From the NCBI GenBank assembly GCA_030562195.1, contig CM060202.1, forward strand, positions 29,622,317 to 29,686,316: a stretch of DNA of 64,000 bases. The letters run 5' to 3'. The position numbers were made by a program, and so were the translations under genes. Below are positions 16,101-27,659 of this stretch, in pieces (the stretch's first letter is position 1; each line of letters starts with the position of its first letter). Source of the stretch: Nipponacmea schrenckii (lineage: Eukaryota > Mollusca > Gastropoda > Lottiidae). The notes beneath the pieces are model-generated. The model ran no database searches. It saw only the letters and a program-made list of their open reading frames with translations, and was not told the origin of the DNA.

Positions 16101-19100
16101 AGAATATCTGAGTGTTGAGAGGTAGACGATTGCTGGTTAATAATCCAACTAGATGAGGATCGCGATGATGAAACTGATAACAAAAATTTGTAAAAATCAA
16201 CTGATTAGTCAATAATGTAGTCTACATAAACATATCAGGGCCCTTATTCTCAAAAATATTAACTTAAGATGATTTTAGAGTTCTAGTCATCTGATTGGTC
16301 CATCCCTAATGTCAATCTTAAATTTAGTTTTATTATCCAATAAGATTACTGTTTTTCTTAAAATCTAGATTTTATCTCAGTGAAAAATTGGAGAATTATG
16401 CCAAAGGGTTTTAACTTATGATCATCATACGACATCTAGCCAACCTAGATGTTCAATTCTGTAAGGTTGTAGAAACTTAAGGGAAGTCCTTCTTCAAATA
16501 TTATAATAAGAATCTGTTTGTCACGATACTTACAGGAAGCATGGCGTTGAATAAATGAGTGATATATGTGGCACCATTTGTCACTGCTTCTTCACCTGTT
16601 ACTAGATTAGCCATGGAGTGACCTGAAAATATCATCCATTATTTCTTTATTGGAAAAATAAAATGAAATGAATGGTGTTTTATGTCCTACTCTTCTACAC
16701 CTTATGAGCTAATGAACCGAGCAACACCATGCAGTGTTCAACAATGGAAATTTCACCAGGACATTGGATTAGAATTAGTGATTAATTAGCACATGTCATA
16801 TTCATCTTTCATGCCATCAACAGATCAACTTCAATTCAGATGCTGGTTTAGAGAGACCAATTAACTATAGATTAACTACTTTGGGACTTGATTTCGATGC
16901 CAGATTGCATGTTTAGAGGGGTGCCGTTTTACTGGAGTTTATCTCCTATGTATTATATAGTGATTCGGCCGGGACTTTTCAAATATACAGGTTTACAGGG
17001 GATGCTTCACTATACTGGAAAATATCATGACCCTTTACATCATCTGACTGATTAAGTCTGTTGTTGTAATTTAATGGACTCCAATTAGCTTCGGCGCCAG
17101 CGTGTTATTTCTATGGCGTAAGAACCTTATATACATCATTTATATTGTTTTAATTCTAGGGCTCATAAACTTTTCTACATCAAGTCAAAGTCAATTCACA
17201 CAGAAAAATTTATCTTTATGGTCAAAGGGACATAACTCTAATTAAGATACCTACCAACTGAGACAATGATCCCCCTCTTTACACATTCTTGTATATCTTG
17301 CTTCGATTGTTTTAATTCTAGGATTCATAAATTTTCTTTCATCAAGTCAAAGTCTAATTTACATAGACAAATTTATCTTTATGGTCAAAGGGACATAATT
17401 CTAATTAAGATACCTACCAACTGAGACAATGATCCCCCTCTTTACACATTCTTGTATAACTTGTTTGGAATGTTTTAATTCAGGAGCTAATGTAATGATG
17501 GCGATATTTTCTAAATCACCATACATATCAATCACATCTTTTATTCCATTGTCAAATTTCTCCACAAATTCTTTCAAATGGGCTCCTTTTTTCTCTTCAC
17601 TAATAAATGGACCTTCAACATGGATACCTACAATAAAATGATCTAGAGAATTAAGCTGTAGCTTCTACTGATTTTAATAATAAATCTACACAACAAATGC
17701 AAAGAAATGAAAAAAATGAAGTCTGAACCTAATGGGCTAATTGGCAACACCATGCAGAGTGCAATGGAGGACAGGACAGTAGCATAAGCCTACTCTTTGT
17801 GACTTCCATGCCAAACAACTAGGCCCTTTTTCCATGTCAGCCCCTCTAACCTTTGCCGTGACTGAACCTTGGACCCCCAGGTTAGAGAGATACCACTTAA
17901 CTCACTGAGCCACGGCTGCTCCAAAACCTACACAGAAATAATTACTGAATAATGCTTAATCAATTAATTAGGCATTTTTTAATAATCAATTGCATTTTTA
18001 TGGATATCTAACTTTTATGGATTTATCAGATTATATAAGGATATTGTTATGTTAGCAGATATATCTACTGATAAATATATTCTGTTAAAAAATTTAAATT
18101 TTATGTTCATTCTATGAAACATTATTCCTTTAAAACAGGTAACATCTACTAACTGGTTCTGAAAATAATCTTACCTACAATTCCAGCCCCATCTTTACTA
18201 CCTTGTCTTCTCTTTAACAAGGGTAAAATCTACAACCAAGAATACAACTATATTACTATCACTGCTATCATGTTTAGATCACAAATCAATCTACTGCATT
18301 TGGTTTTGTTAAACATGATTACACAAACTTTGTCTGAATATGTAGAAGAAAAGAGAAAAGCAAGATACGACCCCATTTTACAACTTCTGTTCAGAGATAA
18401 GGATCCTTTCTATCAGCTGTTCCTTGGCCAAACCTCTTAGCATTGATCTTTGCAGGATTATCCGTACCCAATTACAGCTACATTTTACTGGAATTCTGAA
18501 TGCAGACAGCAGACTTTCACACTGATCAAGTTTGGAAACCACAGCCGGTATTTGCTCGGCGTAACAAGCAAATGACATCATGTAAATACCAACCTGTTTA
18601 TATACATGAGGAGGTGATGTTATAACTGTAGGACAAAATGATGTAACTCCGTGTTCTAACAGACCTTTCCTCACTTTATCGACACCTCCATTCTTTACTA
18701 GTTCTTCTTGACTAAAATCAACTCCAAAGGCACCTAAAGATAACAAAATAGACAGAACCATGAGAGAACAAAATCTATTTCTGGTACCAAGGGTTCTGGG
18801 CAGGGATGTAGATATGGCTGTATATGCTGGCCATAACCGATTGTACATCTTAAATGACCTGGTTGAAAATAGGCTCCGTTGGTAATTAAGTATAGGTCAG
18901 TGACGTTGAAAAAAACAAAAATGTAAAATTAAATGAAGTTCAGTCAATGAGCCACCAAATACTATTGGTCAGCAAATTCAGTTAATCAAGGAATTACCAG
19001 AACTTCTGGATTCAAGCTAGGCATATTTCCCCAAAGATATTTAACGATAATTCATGTCATTAATGCTGGTTTGGTAGAATGGTGTTGTCATAGTTCCAGC

Positions 19101-19361
19101 AAAGAGTCTTCATCTAGGCAGACCAGTAAAATGTCTAGCACTGAACTTACCATTTATTTGAGTTTCTATAAAACCAGGAGCTAGGATGCTATTTTTACAA
19201 TTAATTTGATAATCAGCAGAAATTCTCTCATCAAAAAATATTTTTTCAGGGTTCAAAATGATTCCGTCCCGCACCCACAAATCTTCGGTGTAAATTTCAT
19301 GATTTCGTAGAATTTGACAGTTTCTGTACTGAAACAGCTTTCCCTTAGCATTCGTGAACAT
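13103..19361 (-). CDS. AMDHD2: N-acetylglucosamine-6-phosphate deacetylase
   Basis: Nine exons join in consistent phase: 19361-19151, 18733-18594, 18229-18175, 17627-17418, 16622-16534, 16173-16029, 14442-14313, 13747-13701 and 13314-13103. They total 1239 bases and 412 residues, matching the roughly 409 of vertebrate AMDHD2. The cytosolic amidohydrolase removes acetate from GlcNAc-6-phosphate in amino-sugar salvage and hexosamine flux. Family motifs in order: [35 protein letters not shown] (metal-binding Glu), [43 protein letters not shown] (catalytic Asp) and [13 protein letters not shown] near the end. The gene looks intact, but three of its exon edges are embedded in tandem duplications: exon 4 3' edge, exon 7 5' edge and the stop codon. 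Confidence 0.95.
13848..14105. repeat. 22-bp tandem repeat in AMDHD2 intron 7
   Basis: About 14 diverged copies of a unit like GTGTTGTTATCAAATC. Three overlapping ORFs of 69-121 codons across it are artefacts of the repeat. Confidence 0.75.
14445..15800. repeat. 32-bp minisatellite made from the exon 7 splice acceptor
   Basis: About 42 highly uniform copies of a 32-base unit, on the plus strand CTGTTACTAGTACTATACC then TATAATATAGCAT. On the AMDHD2 (minus) strand each unit reads TATAG|GTATAGTACTAG followed by TAACAGATGCTATA. That is the intron 6 acceptor plus the first 26 coding bases of exon 7, including the LVTDAI codons. The true exon 7 boundary (14442) is the last unit. Units lack spacers, so this is not a CRISPR. 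Confidence 0.92.
16238..16415. mobile_element. Palindromic 'GGGCCCTTATTCTC' element
   Basis: It starts GGGCCCTTATTCTCAAAA, then TTAACTTAAGATGATTTTAG and TCTTATTGGATAATAAAACTA-type sequence in inverse. Related sequences occur at 21306-21480 and 28788-28935. No ORF; probably a MITE, located in AMDHD2 intron 5. Confidence 0.45.
16660..16775 (-). repeat. SINE family A fragment
   Basis: Shares TTTTATGTCCTACTCTTC, TATGAGCTAATGAA and CACCATGCAGTGTTCAA with the other family A copies. It lies in AMDHD2 intron 4. Confidence 0.5.
17146..17485. repeat. Tandem duplication of the AMDHD2 exon 4 donor end
   Basis: Two copies of about 163 bases (about 17146-17308 and 17309-17485). Both contain GATACCTACCAACTGAGACA and CCCCCTCTTTACACATTCTT, which on the minus strand is the last 60-70 coding bases of exon 4 ([13 protein letters not shown]) and its GTAGG donor. 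The copy at about 17240-17300 lies in intron 4 and is a pseudo-exon. Confidence 0.85.
17703..17930 (-). mobile_element. SINE family A, near full length
   Basis: Read on the minus strand it begins GTGGCTCAGTGAGTTAAGTG (box A-like) and GGGGGTCCAAGGTTCAGTC (box B-like). It continues with GGGGCTGACATGGAAAAAG and ends at CATTAGGTTCAGAC. It is the best-preserved copy and defines the family. It lies in AMDHD2 intron 3. Confidence 0.75.
17940..18135. mobile_element. TIR MITE family 1, partial copy
   Basis: Contains the family's AATAATGCTTAATCAATTAA, TTTATCAGATTATATAAGGA and TTTATGTTCATTCTATGA segments. The left repeat is lost. Confidence 0.5.
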
Positions 19362-19429
19362 TTCACTGACTTACAGCTGTAAATAGAAAAATAAAAACAG
19401 TTCAACAATCTAAGATACAGAAAGAAGAA

Positions 19430-19660
19430 GGTTTATGCAGCTCTATCGCCAGGACGACTGAATTTACACTGGGGACTATTTTTGTCCTTGTTCTCCCCCT
19501 CCTGAAGGAAATTTCGAAGCCTGGAGGACGTATTTCTGAAAATTCTGAGGTACCAAAATGTTCATCTTTTTTTCTGCTTACTAATGAAGGTTTAGGAGAG
19601 GAAAATTGATGGGGTTTAATTCCCCACCCCCTCAAAACAGTACTGGGTTTATGCATTAAA
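19430..19660 (+). repeat. Interspersed repeat family C
   Basis: It shares AAAATGTTCAT, GCTTACTGAAG-type and GGTGGGG/TTAATTC words in order with 27340-27530 and, inverted, with 59818-59960. Unclassified. Confidence 0.45.
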
Positions 19661-19894
19661 TCCGAGGGCATTAATGGCTAACCCAAGCAGTAGTAATATA
19701 CTGAAAGCTTGTATGTAAGCTGATATAGGTAATAAGAATGTAATCTAACTGACCTTTAACAGTGTAACAAGTTAAACTGATAAAGACACAAGTCAACTAC
19801 AGGTCTTTTCTAGGTCAATATCAAATACATAACACTCTCAACAACTTCACTTTTAATGAAACAGTGCAGATATATTAAAATATCAAAATGTTAC

Positions 19895-20400
19895 AGAAAT
19901 GAAATGAATGGATTTTTACATCCTACAATGGGAAAGATCAATGCCAAGAGGTTTTATCAAGGACAGCTTTTAGAAAGGATCCCTGTCACAGCGGACTTGT
20001 GAACCTAAGTTGTTAGATTTGTAAAATAAAGATCTTTCTTTCTTTCCTTTTTTTGTCTTCTGCACCTAATGGGCAAATGAAGATGAGCAATGCCATGCAG
20101 TGCTCAATTTGTGAAATTTAGCAAGGCAATGTAAATGAGGAGACATGGGTATAAACACTGCCTAACTAACCACCCCCCCCCCCCCCACAAACACACACCC
20201 TCTCCACCCAGTTATATAAAGCATATTTATTTCATTCTTGGAAGACTGTCCCTTCTAATAATGACAACTCTCCCTCAATGCAGCTGTAAGAATGGATAAT
20301 CTGGGAAAGATCAATGCCAAGAGGTTTGACCGAGGACCAGCGTAGTGGTAGACAGGATCCCTGTCACAGCGGACTTGTCACACATCATCTTGATGCCCTT
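19895..20400. repeat. Interleaved SINE family A and B fragments
   Basis: Family B segments at about 19928-20045 and 20277-20395 share GGGAAAGATCAATGCCAAGA, GATCCCTGTCACAGCGGAC and, in the first, GTGAACCTAAGTTGTTA. Family A fragments flank them at 19895-19925 and 20050-20130 (minus). A C14 run lies near 20173. It reads as repeated insertion of short elements into one another. Confidence 0.55.
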
Positions 20401-20887
20401 GATCCAGTCCATTTGCTTCTGCTGCTGCTTTTAATAATCCTTGCCATGTACCGTAAATGCCCATTCGAGACTAACTCAATCAAACACATTGGCATTGATC
20501 CAGTCCATTATATCAAATTTCTACCTCAGTTACGTAGGCTACTTACGAATCTGGTGAAAAATCAAAGCCTTCAAAATCAACAATCGACTCAGTTTTGATC
20601 AGCTGATTTCGACAGGAAAAAGCTTCTTCATTTGTTTACAACCAAGTCATTCATTTGGTCAGTCTATTTTTAGAAATATATTTATATCTTACAACATCTC
20701 TGATTGGTCAGTCCTTTTCAATAATCCAATCAAAATACAGTTCACTAAAAAGTAAAAATCGTGAGACCAAGGTCAATAGTTTAAGGTCGTTACAGAACGT
20801 GGGTAAAAAGAAAGTAGAGGTTGCAGTGCAGGAACCAGGAAGGCTATTTGGTGATTTCCCTCTGAAATACACGAGATATTTTTTGAA

Positions 20888-22532
20888 ATGAATCGAAATA
20901 AAATACCGTTTCATCATCATGTTATCTATATCACAGTGTTTGGAGCCATTATCGGTTCTTTTATATGGTAATTTCATCATTTTCTCATTCAAGTCGAATC
21001 GTCAACATGGCCACGGCTAATAATAATGTTATATAAACCATGGCTGGAGATATTTGCCACGGCATTTGTGTGCGCCAGGAGCCGCACATATTGCTTTTCG
21101 CTTATGAGTTATAAATTAAAATAGGATAAGTTAATTGACTATCTGGTTAACCTACCTTTCTAGAAAGATCTCATCAGTAGACATGGTCAACTTATTATAA
21201 TATGCACTCGGGGTTAGTTTAGCCACCTTTGTCTACGATTGAAACAATGGAATTTTTTTACATGAAAGGAGATACTCTTGTCTTAACCTCATTGTACACA
21301 CTTCAATCAGGGGCCTTCTTCTCTAAAACTTAAGAAAGATAAAATCCAGAATTTAAAAAAAAAGTAATCTTATTGGATAATTAAACTAAATTATAGCCTA
21401 ATTGATTCAAGTGTGCTTGATCAATCAGATGTCTGGAACACTAGAATCATCTGAAGTTAAGTTTTCGGGAATAAGGTCCTAGATGTCTGGAACACTAGAA
21501 TCATCTTAAGTTAAGTTTTCGGGAATAAGGTCCTAGATGACTGGAACACTAAAATCATTAAGTTAAGTTTTTGAGAATAAGGGACAGATAACTGAAACAC
21601 TAAAATCATCTGAAGTTAAGTTTTGGAAAGAATTAAGGGAAAAAACCTAGAATGGAAACTGGAAACACTAAAATCATCTGAAGTTAAGTTTTCGGGAATA
21701 AGGTCCTAGATGACTGGAACACTAAAATCATTAAGTTAAGTTTTTGAGAATAAGGGACAGATAACTGAAACACTAAAATCATCTGAAGTTAAGTTTTCGG
21801 GAATAAGGTCCTAGATGACTGGAACACTAAAATCATTAAGTTAAGTTTTTGAGAATAAGGTCCCAGATGACTAGAACACTAAAATCATCCGAAGTTAAGT
21901 TTTTGAGAATAAGGTCTCAGATGACTGGAACACTAATATCATCTTAAGTTAAGTTTTCGAGAAGAAGGTCCTAGATGACTGGAACATGAAAATCATCTTA
22001 AGTTAGGTTTTCCAGAACAATGTCTCAGATGACTGGAACACTGAAATCTTCTTAAGTTAAATTTTGGAGAATAAGGTCCTAGATAACTGAAACACTTAAA
22101 TCATCTGAAGTTAAGTTTTGGAGAATAAGGTCCTAGATAACTGAAACACTTAAATCATCTGAAGTTAAGTTTTCGAGAAGAAGGTCCTAGATGACTGGAA
22201 CACTGAAATCTTCTTAAGTTAAGTTTTCGAGAATAAGGTCTCACATGACTGGAACACTAAAATCATGTTACGTTCTTGAGAATAAGGGACAGACGACTTG
22301 AACATGAAAATCATCTGAAGATAAGTTCCGAGAATAAGGGAATAAAAACTCCAACAGTAATATCTAATTTCATATTTTTAGGAGAGAGATCATTCCACAA
22401 TACAGAATGAAACCAAAATTTTCCGAGGAAGAGGACATGCATATCACTGAGAAACTGTCTAAAATTAACCAATATGAAATGCAGAGATGGCAGAAAGAAG
22501 CAGAAGAGAAAAGGAAAGCTGAATCAAAATAA
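20888..22532 (+). CDS. Small single-pass membrane protein, unknown
   Basis: Two exons (20888-20967 and 22382-22532) join in phase across a GT-AG intron to give 76 residues starting MNRNKIPFHHHVIYITVFG. There is one hydrophobic segment at about residues 11-26, an RE..PQYRMKP stretch after it, and a charged, helix-prone tail rich in Glu and Lys (EEEDMHITEKLSK, WQKEAEEKRKAESK). The layout (short N-terminus, one membrane segment, charged amphipathic tail) resembles small mitochondrial inner-membrane or assembly proteins, but I do not recognise the family and no targeting motif proves it. A poly(A) signal follows at 22696-22701. It starts 1.5 kb upstream of AMDHD2 on the opposite strand. The gene model rests on phase agreement and splice sites only. 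Confidence 0.62.
21400..22360. repeat. About 54-bp tandem array inside an intron
   Basis: About 17 diverged units carry (A/T)GA(A/T)GTTAAGTTTT, GAGAATAAGGTC, and AGATGACTGGAACACTAAAA. It begins directly at the right end of a 'GGGCC.TT.TTCTC' palindromic element (21306-21480). The unit equals that element's terminal sequence, so the array looks like amplification of a MITE end. Confidence 0.75.
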
Positions 22533-22695
22533 GAGTGGAAAATCTGAAATAAAAACTGTGACCATGGGGAACAAATTCAGTGGTGTTAGTTTAAAGTTAC
22601 CAATACTAAAACCTTTATTTATTTGTGAGAACTGATTAATGGTGCCTGTAAAAGTTTGAACTGATATGAAAAGTGTAGCTATGACTGCCGAAATG

Positions 22696-22701
22696 AATAA
22701 A
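22696..22701 (+). terminator. Polyadenylation signal, small membrane protein gene
   Basis: AATAAA 164 bases after the stop codon. Confidence 0.5.
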
Positions 22702-24223
22702 CCATGAAAGAATAATTTCTTATGTTGCCCTTTTTTGTTCCTAAGTTGGTGAAATCTAAATGTGAAAAAATATTAATTTTAAAAGATGTGAAACTCTATG
22801 AATTATCAATAATGAAACTAAATGTAAACTGCTAGTATAAAATGAGTTTTTGTAATTTCGTTAATTCAGTTTTATTTGAAAGAAATTAAGTTTTCAGCCT
22901 AAAAGCAATTAGACCATACTCTCGTGGCCCTGGTACAGATGCATAATAAGACCAGACAACATGTAAATAAACATAAGGTTGGGTAAAAATGCACTCCATC
23001 ACATTTATATAACCTCTAAGCAACACCAACTCCATTGGACATGTTTATTATTTAAACTGCTACCGTTTCAATATGTATCCTCTTATGGTTTTCAAGCAGA
23101 TTAAACTACATTATGTTGAATAACGATAAGGGGATATTCTGTGTTGCAGAATGGAGTTATACCTCCTAGTTTTCCAGATGATATAGAAAGAATGACTGAG
23201 CCCTGTTGCTGAAAATGGCTTACAACTTCCACACCCATTAATCACTTCACTGTAAAAAAAATAATAATTTAAACTAATTTCAGCTCACCCCAACTCTCTC
23301 CTATAATCTTGTATACTGTTCATTATTCATTCTCTGGACCGTAAACTACTAGAATGAACAAAACGAACTAGTCCTTACGCGAGTTACTTCCCTTAGACTA
23401 CTCAATGGACGAATTATTTCTAGTATATTCCTAACAATATCCGCAAAACTGCTGTCGCAATTAAACCAAGGTAAGTTTTTCCCACTTATCAAGAGCTCAT
23501 AATCAACGACCGATGGACTTAAATCGTTTCAGAAGCTCCCAGAAAAAGTCCGCAAATGCCAATTGGTAATATATTTACAATTGGGCGTACTTCGTTTCGT
23601 TTGACAGTGTGGTTAGAGCCGAGAAATATATTCCTTTCTCAAGCGATTATTTTAGAACTATTATGTAATGTAGACTTCTTGAATATGCTGTTGCTTTTGT
23701 ACTGTACCTAGTATTCTGCTGGCCCATAACCTCTTTGCCAAGTTTCACAATGATAGCACATTGAGAAGGGGATAGGCGCTAAACAGCACCAGCACACTGG
23801 GGTAGTGATAGGCGCTAAACAGAACCAGCACCAGCACACTGGGGAAGTGATAGGGGCTCAACAGCATCAGTCTTGTTTACATATAAGTCCCTTTTTTGTG
23901 CACCCTGTTTAGCTGTGCACACCTTTTGGAGAGTTCACCAAATTTTTGTCAGTTTTATATACATTTTTTATTTCAGATCTAGGGTTCATAATTAATGATG
24001 GATGTTTGTGCCTTTGCAAGGTATTGATAGCTAATTGAAACATTTTATCCAACCAAATTCAGACATACATAATTTGAATAGAGCATCAAACTTTCTATAT
24101 GAAATATGACCTAGAGAATTGATGTGGTGGAACTGGAATGGTATCTGTTATCAAGAGAAGGTTACTGTTCATAAACTGCTCTTAAGCAGCCAGATTTGTC
24201 GAAATTCTGAATTGTTTTGAGCA
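22702..24223. other. Intergenic / 5' region of zinc-finger gene 1
   Basis: No coding exon was recognised. A small triple repeat at about 23770-23875 carries AGTGATAGG(C/G)GCT(A/C)AACAG and CCAGCACACTGGGG. The rest is unique AT-rich sequence that probably holds the promoter and any non-coding exon of the zinc-finger gene. Confidence 0.4.
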
Positions 24224-25902
24224 ATGGAGACGTTTAATCGACCTTCTCAATACACAGAGTTGATTTCACCCGAGAGTTGTGTGTCTCAGATCACAGAAAG
24301 TAGTGAAAAATATCTTTCTTATCAGAGTACCTCCATTCAGGACATCATTCAAATATCAAACTACATAGTTGGCCATGATGCTCTACGCTGTCAGATCATC
24401 GCCCAATGTAATGCCATTTTAACGGAGGCCATTAGCAACAATGATGCCATTTTTAAATTGTGCAATACTTTGCATTATCATCATAGTAACTTCAGGGACG
24501 AAATTCGAAAATGTTCAAGTTCTGTTCTGGAAAATAAATCGGAAGGAGCCGTAGATTCTAGGAATTCCAAGTTAAAAGATGTATATGATGATTTTGTTGA
24601 GATCTTAAATGAGGGTGTTCTGAATTGGATCCTTCAAAATTAGAATCAAAATCCTCTGAAGCATCGGAAAACGTGGCAGAAAGAGAAGCTCTGGCTTCCA
24701 AGACATCCGAAACAACCCCAGTTTCTAAGAAACCAGAAACAAAGTCTACAGCACCATCATCAAAAGCTGAAAGGAAAAAGTCAGTCCCAGTAGAAATCGA
24801 GCCAGAAATTGAAGAAGAGGAAACAATTTCCGAACCTGAGGAAAGTGAAAAGGAGGCCGAAGACGATGATGATTGGTTGCCAGATGAGAAAATAGAAAAA
24901 GAGGAAAAGCCAGTGAAAAAAGTTCGAAATTTCAAAAAGAAACATACTTGTGATGCTTGTGATAACTCTTTTAGAAAAAAGCAAGATCTGGAAAGTCATC
25001 GTTTAAAGGTTCACGGAATCAAGGACTTTAAATGTGACGTGTGCAATGAAGCGTTTGAAACAAAGGCGAAGCATAAATTTCATATGAGAACCCACGAAAG
25101 TGGTGATCGCGAAAAGTTTCCCTGTGAGGTTATGATGTGTACCCGAGTATTTCAGACTAAAAGTGGTTTGGATTTACATAAACTGCGCGTCCACGATATT
25201 AAACCGAAATGTGGTCGATGGCTTGAATGTAAATATTGTAATGATTATTTTCGCTCCAAACCTGATTTTGAAAAACATTTACGTAAACACACCAATGAGA
25301 AACCATTTGTTTGTGAAATCTGTGGCAATAAATTTAAACTTGAAGAATCTTTAAAGTACCATATTTTAGCCCACAAGGGAGAGAAACCATACAAATGTAA
25401 AAGTTGTGATTTTATGGGCCGCAGTAAAAGTATTTTAAGAAATCACGTCAAGTCACATCATACCTTAAATCGTGTTAAAAATTTTATATGTGACCTTTGC
25501 GGGAAATCGTTTTTCAGTCGAAACGCTTGGCATGATCACACACTTCATCACACCAACAGACAACCATATGAGTGTGATTTGTGTGAGAAGAAATTCGCTC
25601 GGAAAAGAAATTTAACGGAGCACCGAGAAATCCATTTAGGAACAGATAATTTGAAAACATTTTCTTGTGAGATTTGTGGCCATACAACACGGCAAAAATA
25701 CAATATTGTTGTTCATATGAGAACACATACCAAGGAGAAACCATATAAATGTGACATTTGTGGGCAGTTTTTTATGTATACAGTGACTCTTCAGCAGCAT
25801 AAAAGATCGTGTATGGGACCTGGGGTTTCACGCAATGAATTTAAGGATGAAGGTCCATTGTCAATGGCTGGCTATGGTCTCTTTCCCCCTAAATATTTTT
25901 AA
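24224..25902 (+). CDS. C2H2 zinc-finger protein 1, apparent frameshift at about 24613-24643
   Basis: Two overlapping frames appear to belong to one gene. The first (24224-24643) starts METFNRPSQYTEL and gives 139 residues of no recognised domain before a TAG. The second, one base back in frame, is open from 24613 to 25902 but has no ATG until well inside its third finger, so it cannot start on its own. It encodes an acidic Ser/Glu/Lys-rich linker, then ten zinc fingers: nine Cys2His2-type with TGEKP-like linkers (HTNEKPF, HKGEKPY, HTKEKPY) and a last Cys2-His-Cys finger ending HKRSC. Likely a nuclear DNA-binding regulator. A single-base error, a real inactivating indel, or frameshifting would explain the break; no canonical slippery heptamer lies in the overlap. 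A poly(A) signal lies at 26232-26237. Confidence 0.75.
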
Positions 25903-27650
25903 CAATACAAATATATAATCATTAGGGCCTCAAATAGTAATATATCTTAAATAATATACAATTTTCTGTAGACAGTAAGTCAAACTTCGTAAAAATTAGT
26001 AGGTGTTTACAAATGAATATTAGTAAGTATTTGAGTAATTAGTAAGTGTCTGAGTAATAAGTAAGTGTTTGAGTATTTATAAGTAAGTGTTTGAGTAATT
26101 ATTTAAGTGTTCAAGTAAATATCAGTCAGTAATTGAGCTGGGCTCAATATAAACATTCGATACACAGTTTTTAATTGGTCTCTGGTTGTTATCTATGCAT
26201 CAGGGACCATAATAGTACAAATAACCAAGTAAATAAATCATATTTCCATCCTTTATCTAGTGTTGTGGTAATTCTTATTACAAACTTCACGATTTGAGGT
26301 TATGATAAATATTAATAAATGTGATAGTGATTAAATAGACCAGTCAAATCTCTCAGGAACCTCAAATACCATGCCAGAATACATCTGATCTAGTAACCAG
26401 AATCACGACACAAGGATAATTAGCAGACAGTTCAAAGGTGTAACCTTGCCCAACTACTTTTCTAATTCAGAAAACATCACGACCCTTTATATCATTCGAC
26501 TGATTAAGTCTGATGTTGTAATTCATTGGACTACAATTAGATTCTGGTCTTTTATTCCTATGACGTAAGAATGATGCAATAGTTTCAGATGCCACCAATA
26601 CTAGGCAGGAAATTTGAACGGTGAAATGTATAAGCTATAAATATCCAAAATCCATCTTCAATTGAGAGCTAGAAACCTTTTGTGTAATCTTGCTGGCATG
26701 GACAATATGCTAAAGGGTTAACTTCTTGTTGAATTTTTGTTTTATATATTTTTTTTTTTTTTGAAATACAATTAGATGACAAATGAAATCTGGATATTAT
26801 GTAACTTTACATCCATAATCTGACAAAATCTTCTCTAAACAGTGTTCATAGAGTCTTAACTTAATTATACTGATCAATCAAAACCATTGTATAAAGTATA
26901 TCAGAGAATATAATGACCTTGAACCTGTGATTCATAACTATTTTTTAAGATCACAGATGGCAAATAAAACCTCAAATAGTGAAATATAGGATATGTGTTT
27001 TAGCATGTACAAAACTAAACTTTTAGAATTTAATTTTAGATTTTTAGAATATATTTAACCAGTGTTATTTATTATTAAGTATTTTTAAAAGCCTGTAGGC
27101 TACCTGTCAATCAACTGTTACTATAAGCAATGTTAGTGTGTAATGTTTAACAATATGGTGTGAATCTTTGTTTGGCTGTTATATTAGCTTTCTGTCTGTG
27201 TTGTAAATCACTAGTAAAAATAAATATTTATGCTACCTCATTTTATTTTTTCAAATTTATCATAAGATACAGATATTGAAGTATTGTAAAGGGGGCCTGT
27301 AGCCAGGACTGAAAAGGTAGTGGGCCCTTATTTTTTACACAACAAAGCCTGGAGAAGGTATTTCTGATGATTCCAAGGTGACAATATCCCAATCAAAATG
27401 TTCATATTTTTTTTTGTAAATTAATTAATCTATGCTTACTGAAGAAGGTTTTGAGAGAAGACAACTGGTGGGTCTAAATTCTCACTAGCCGGGACCCAAC
27501 CCCCGTGGACCCCACCCTGATGAAGGGGCTGTAGTAAAGTAGTTTTGTAACTTTTTTTTATGATACATTTTATATCAGTTTTTTTTTTGTATCATTTCCT
27601 GCTCATTAGTCAAAGACAAATTTTGCCATGCAGTGTGTAAAACTCCTTGT
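25903..27650. other. Intergenic between the two zinc-finger genes, with repeats
   Basis: A short decayed tandem of GTAAGTGTTTGAGTAATTA lies at 26000-26130. Bases 26467-26580 share CTGATTAAGTCTG and TATGACGTAAGAA with 17033-17125 (unclassified repeat D). Interspersed family C spans about 27340-27530. No gene is supported. Confidence 0.45.
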
Positions 27651-27659
27651 TTTCTTTAA

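Noticed and set aside
24613..24643. Programmed -1 ribosomal frameshift in zinc-finger gene 1
   Set aside because: No slippery heptamer of the required pattern was found in the overlap, so an error or indel is more likely.
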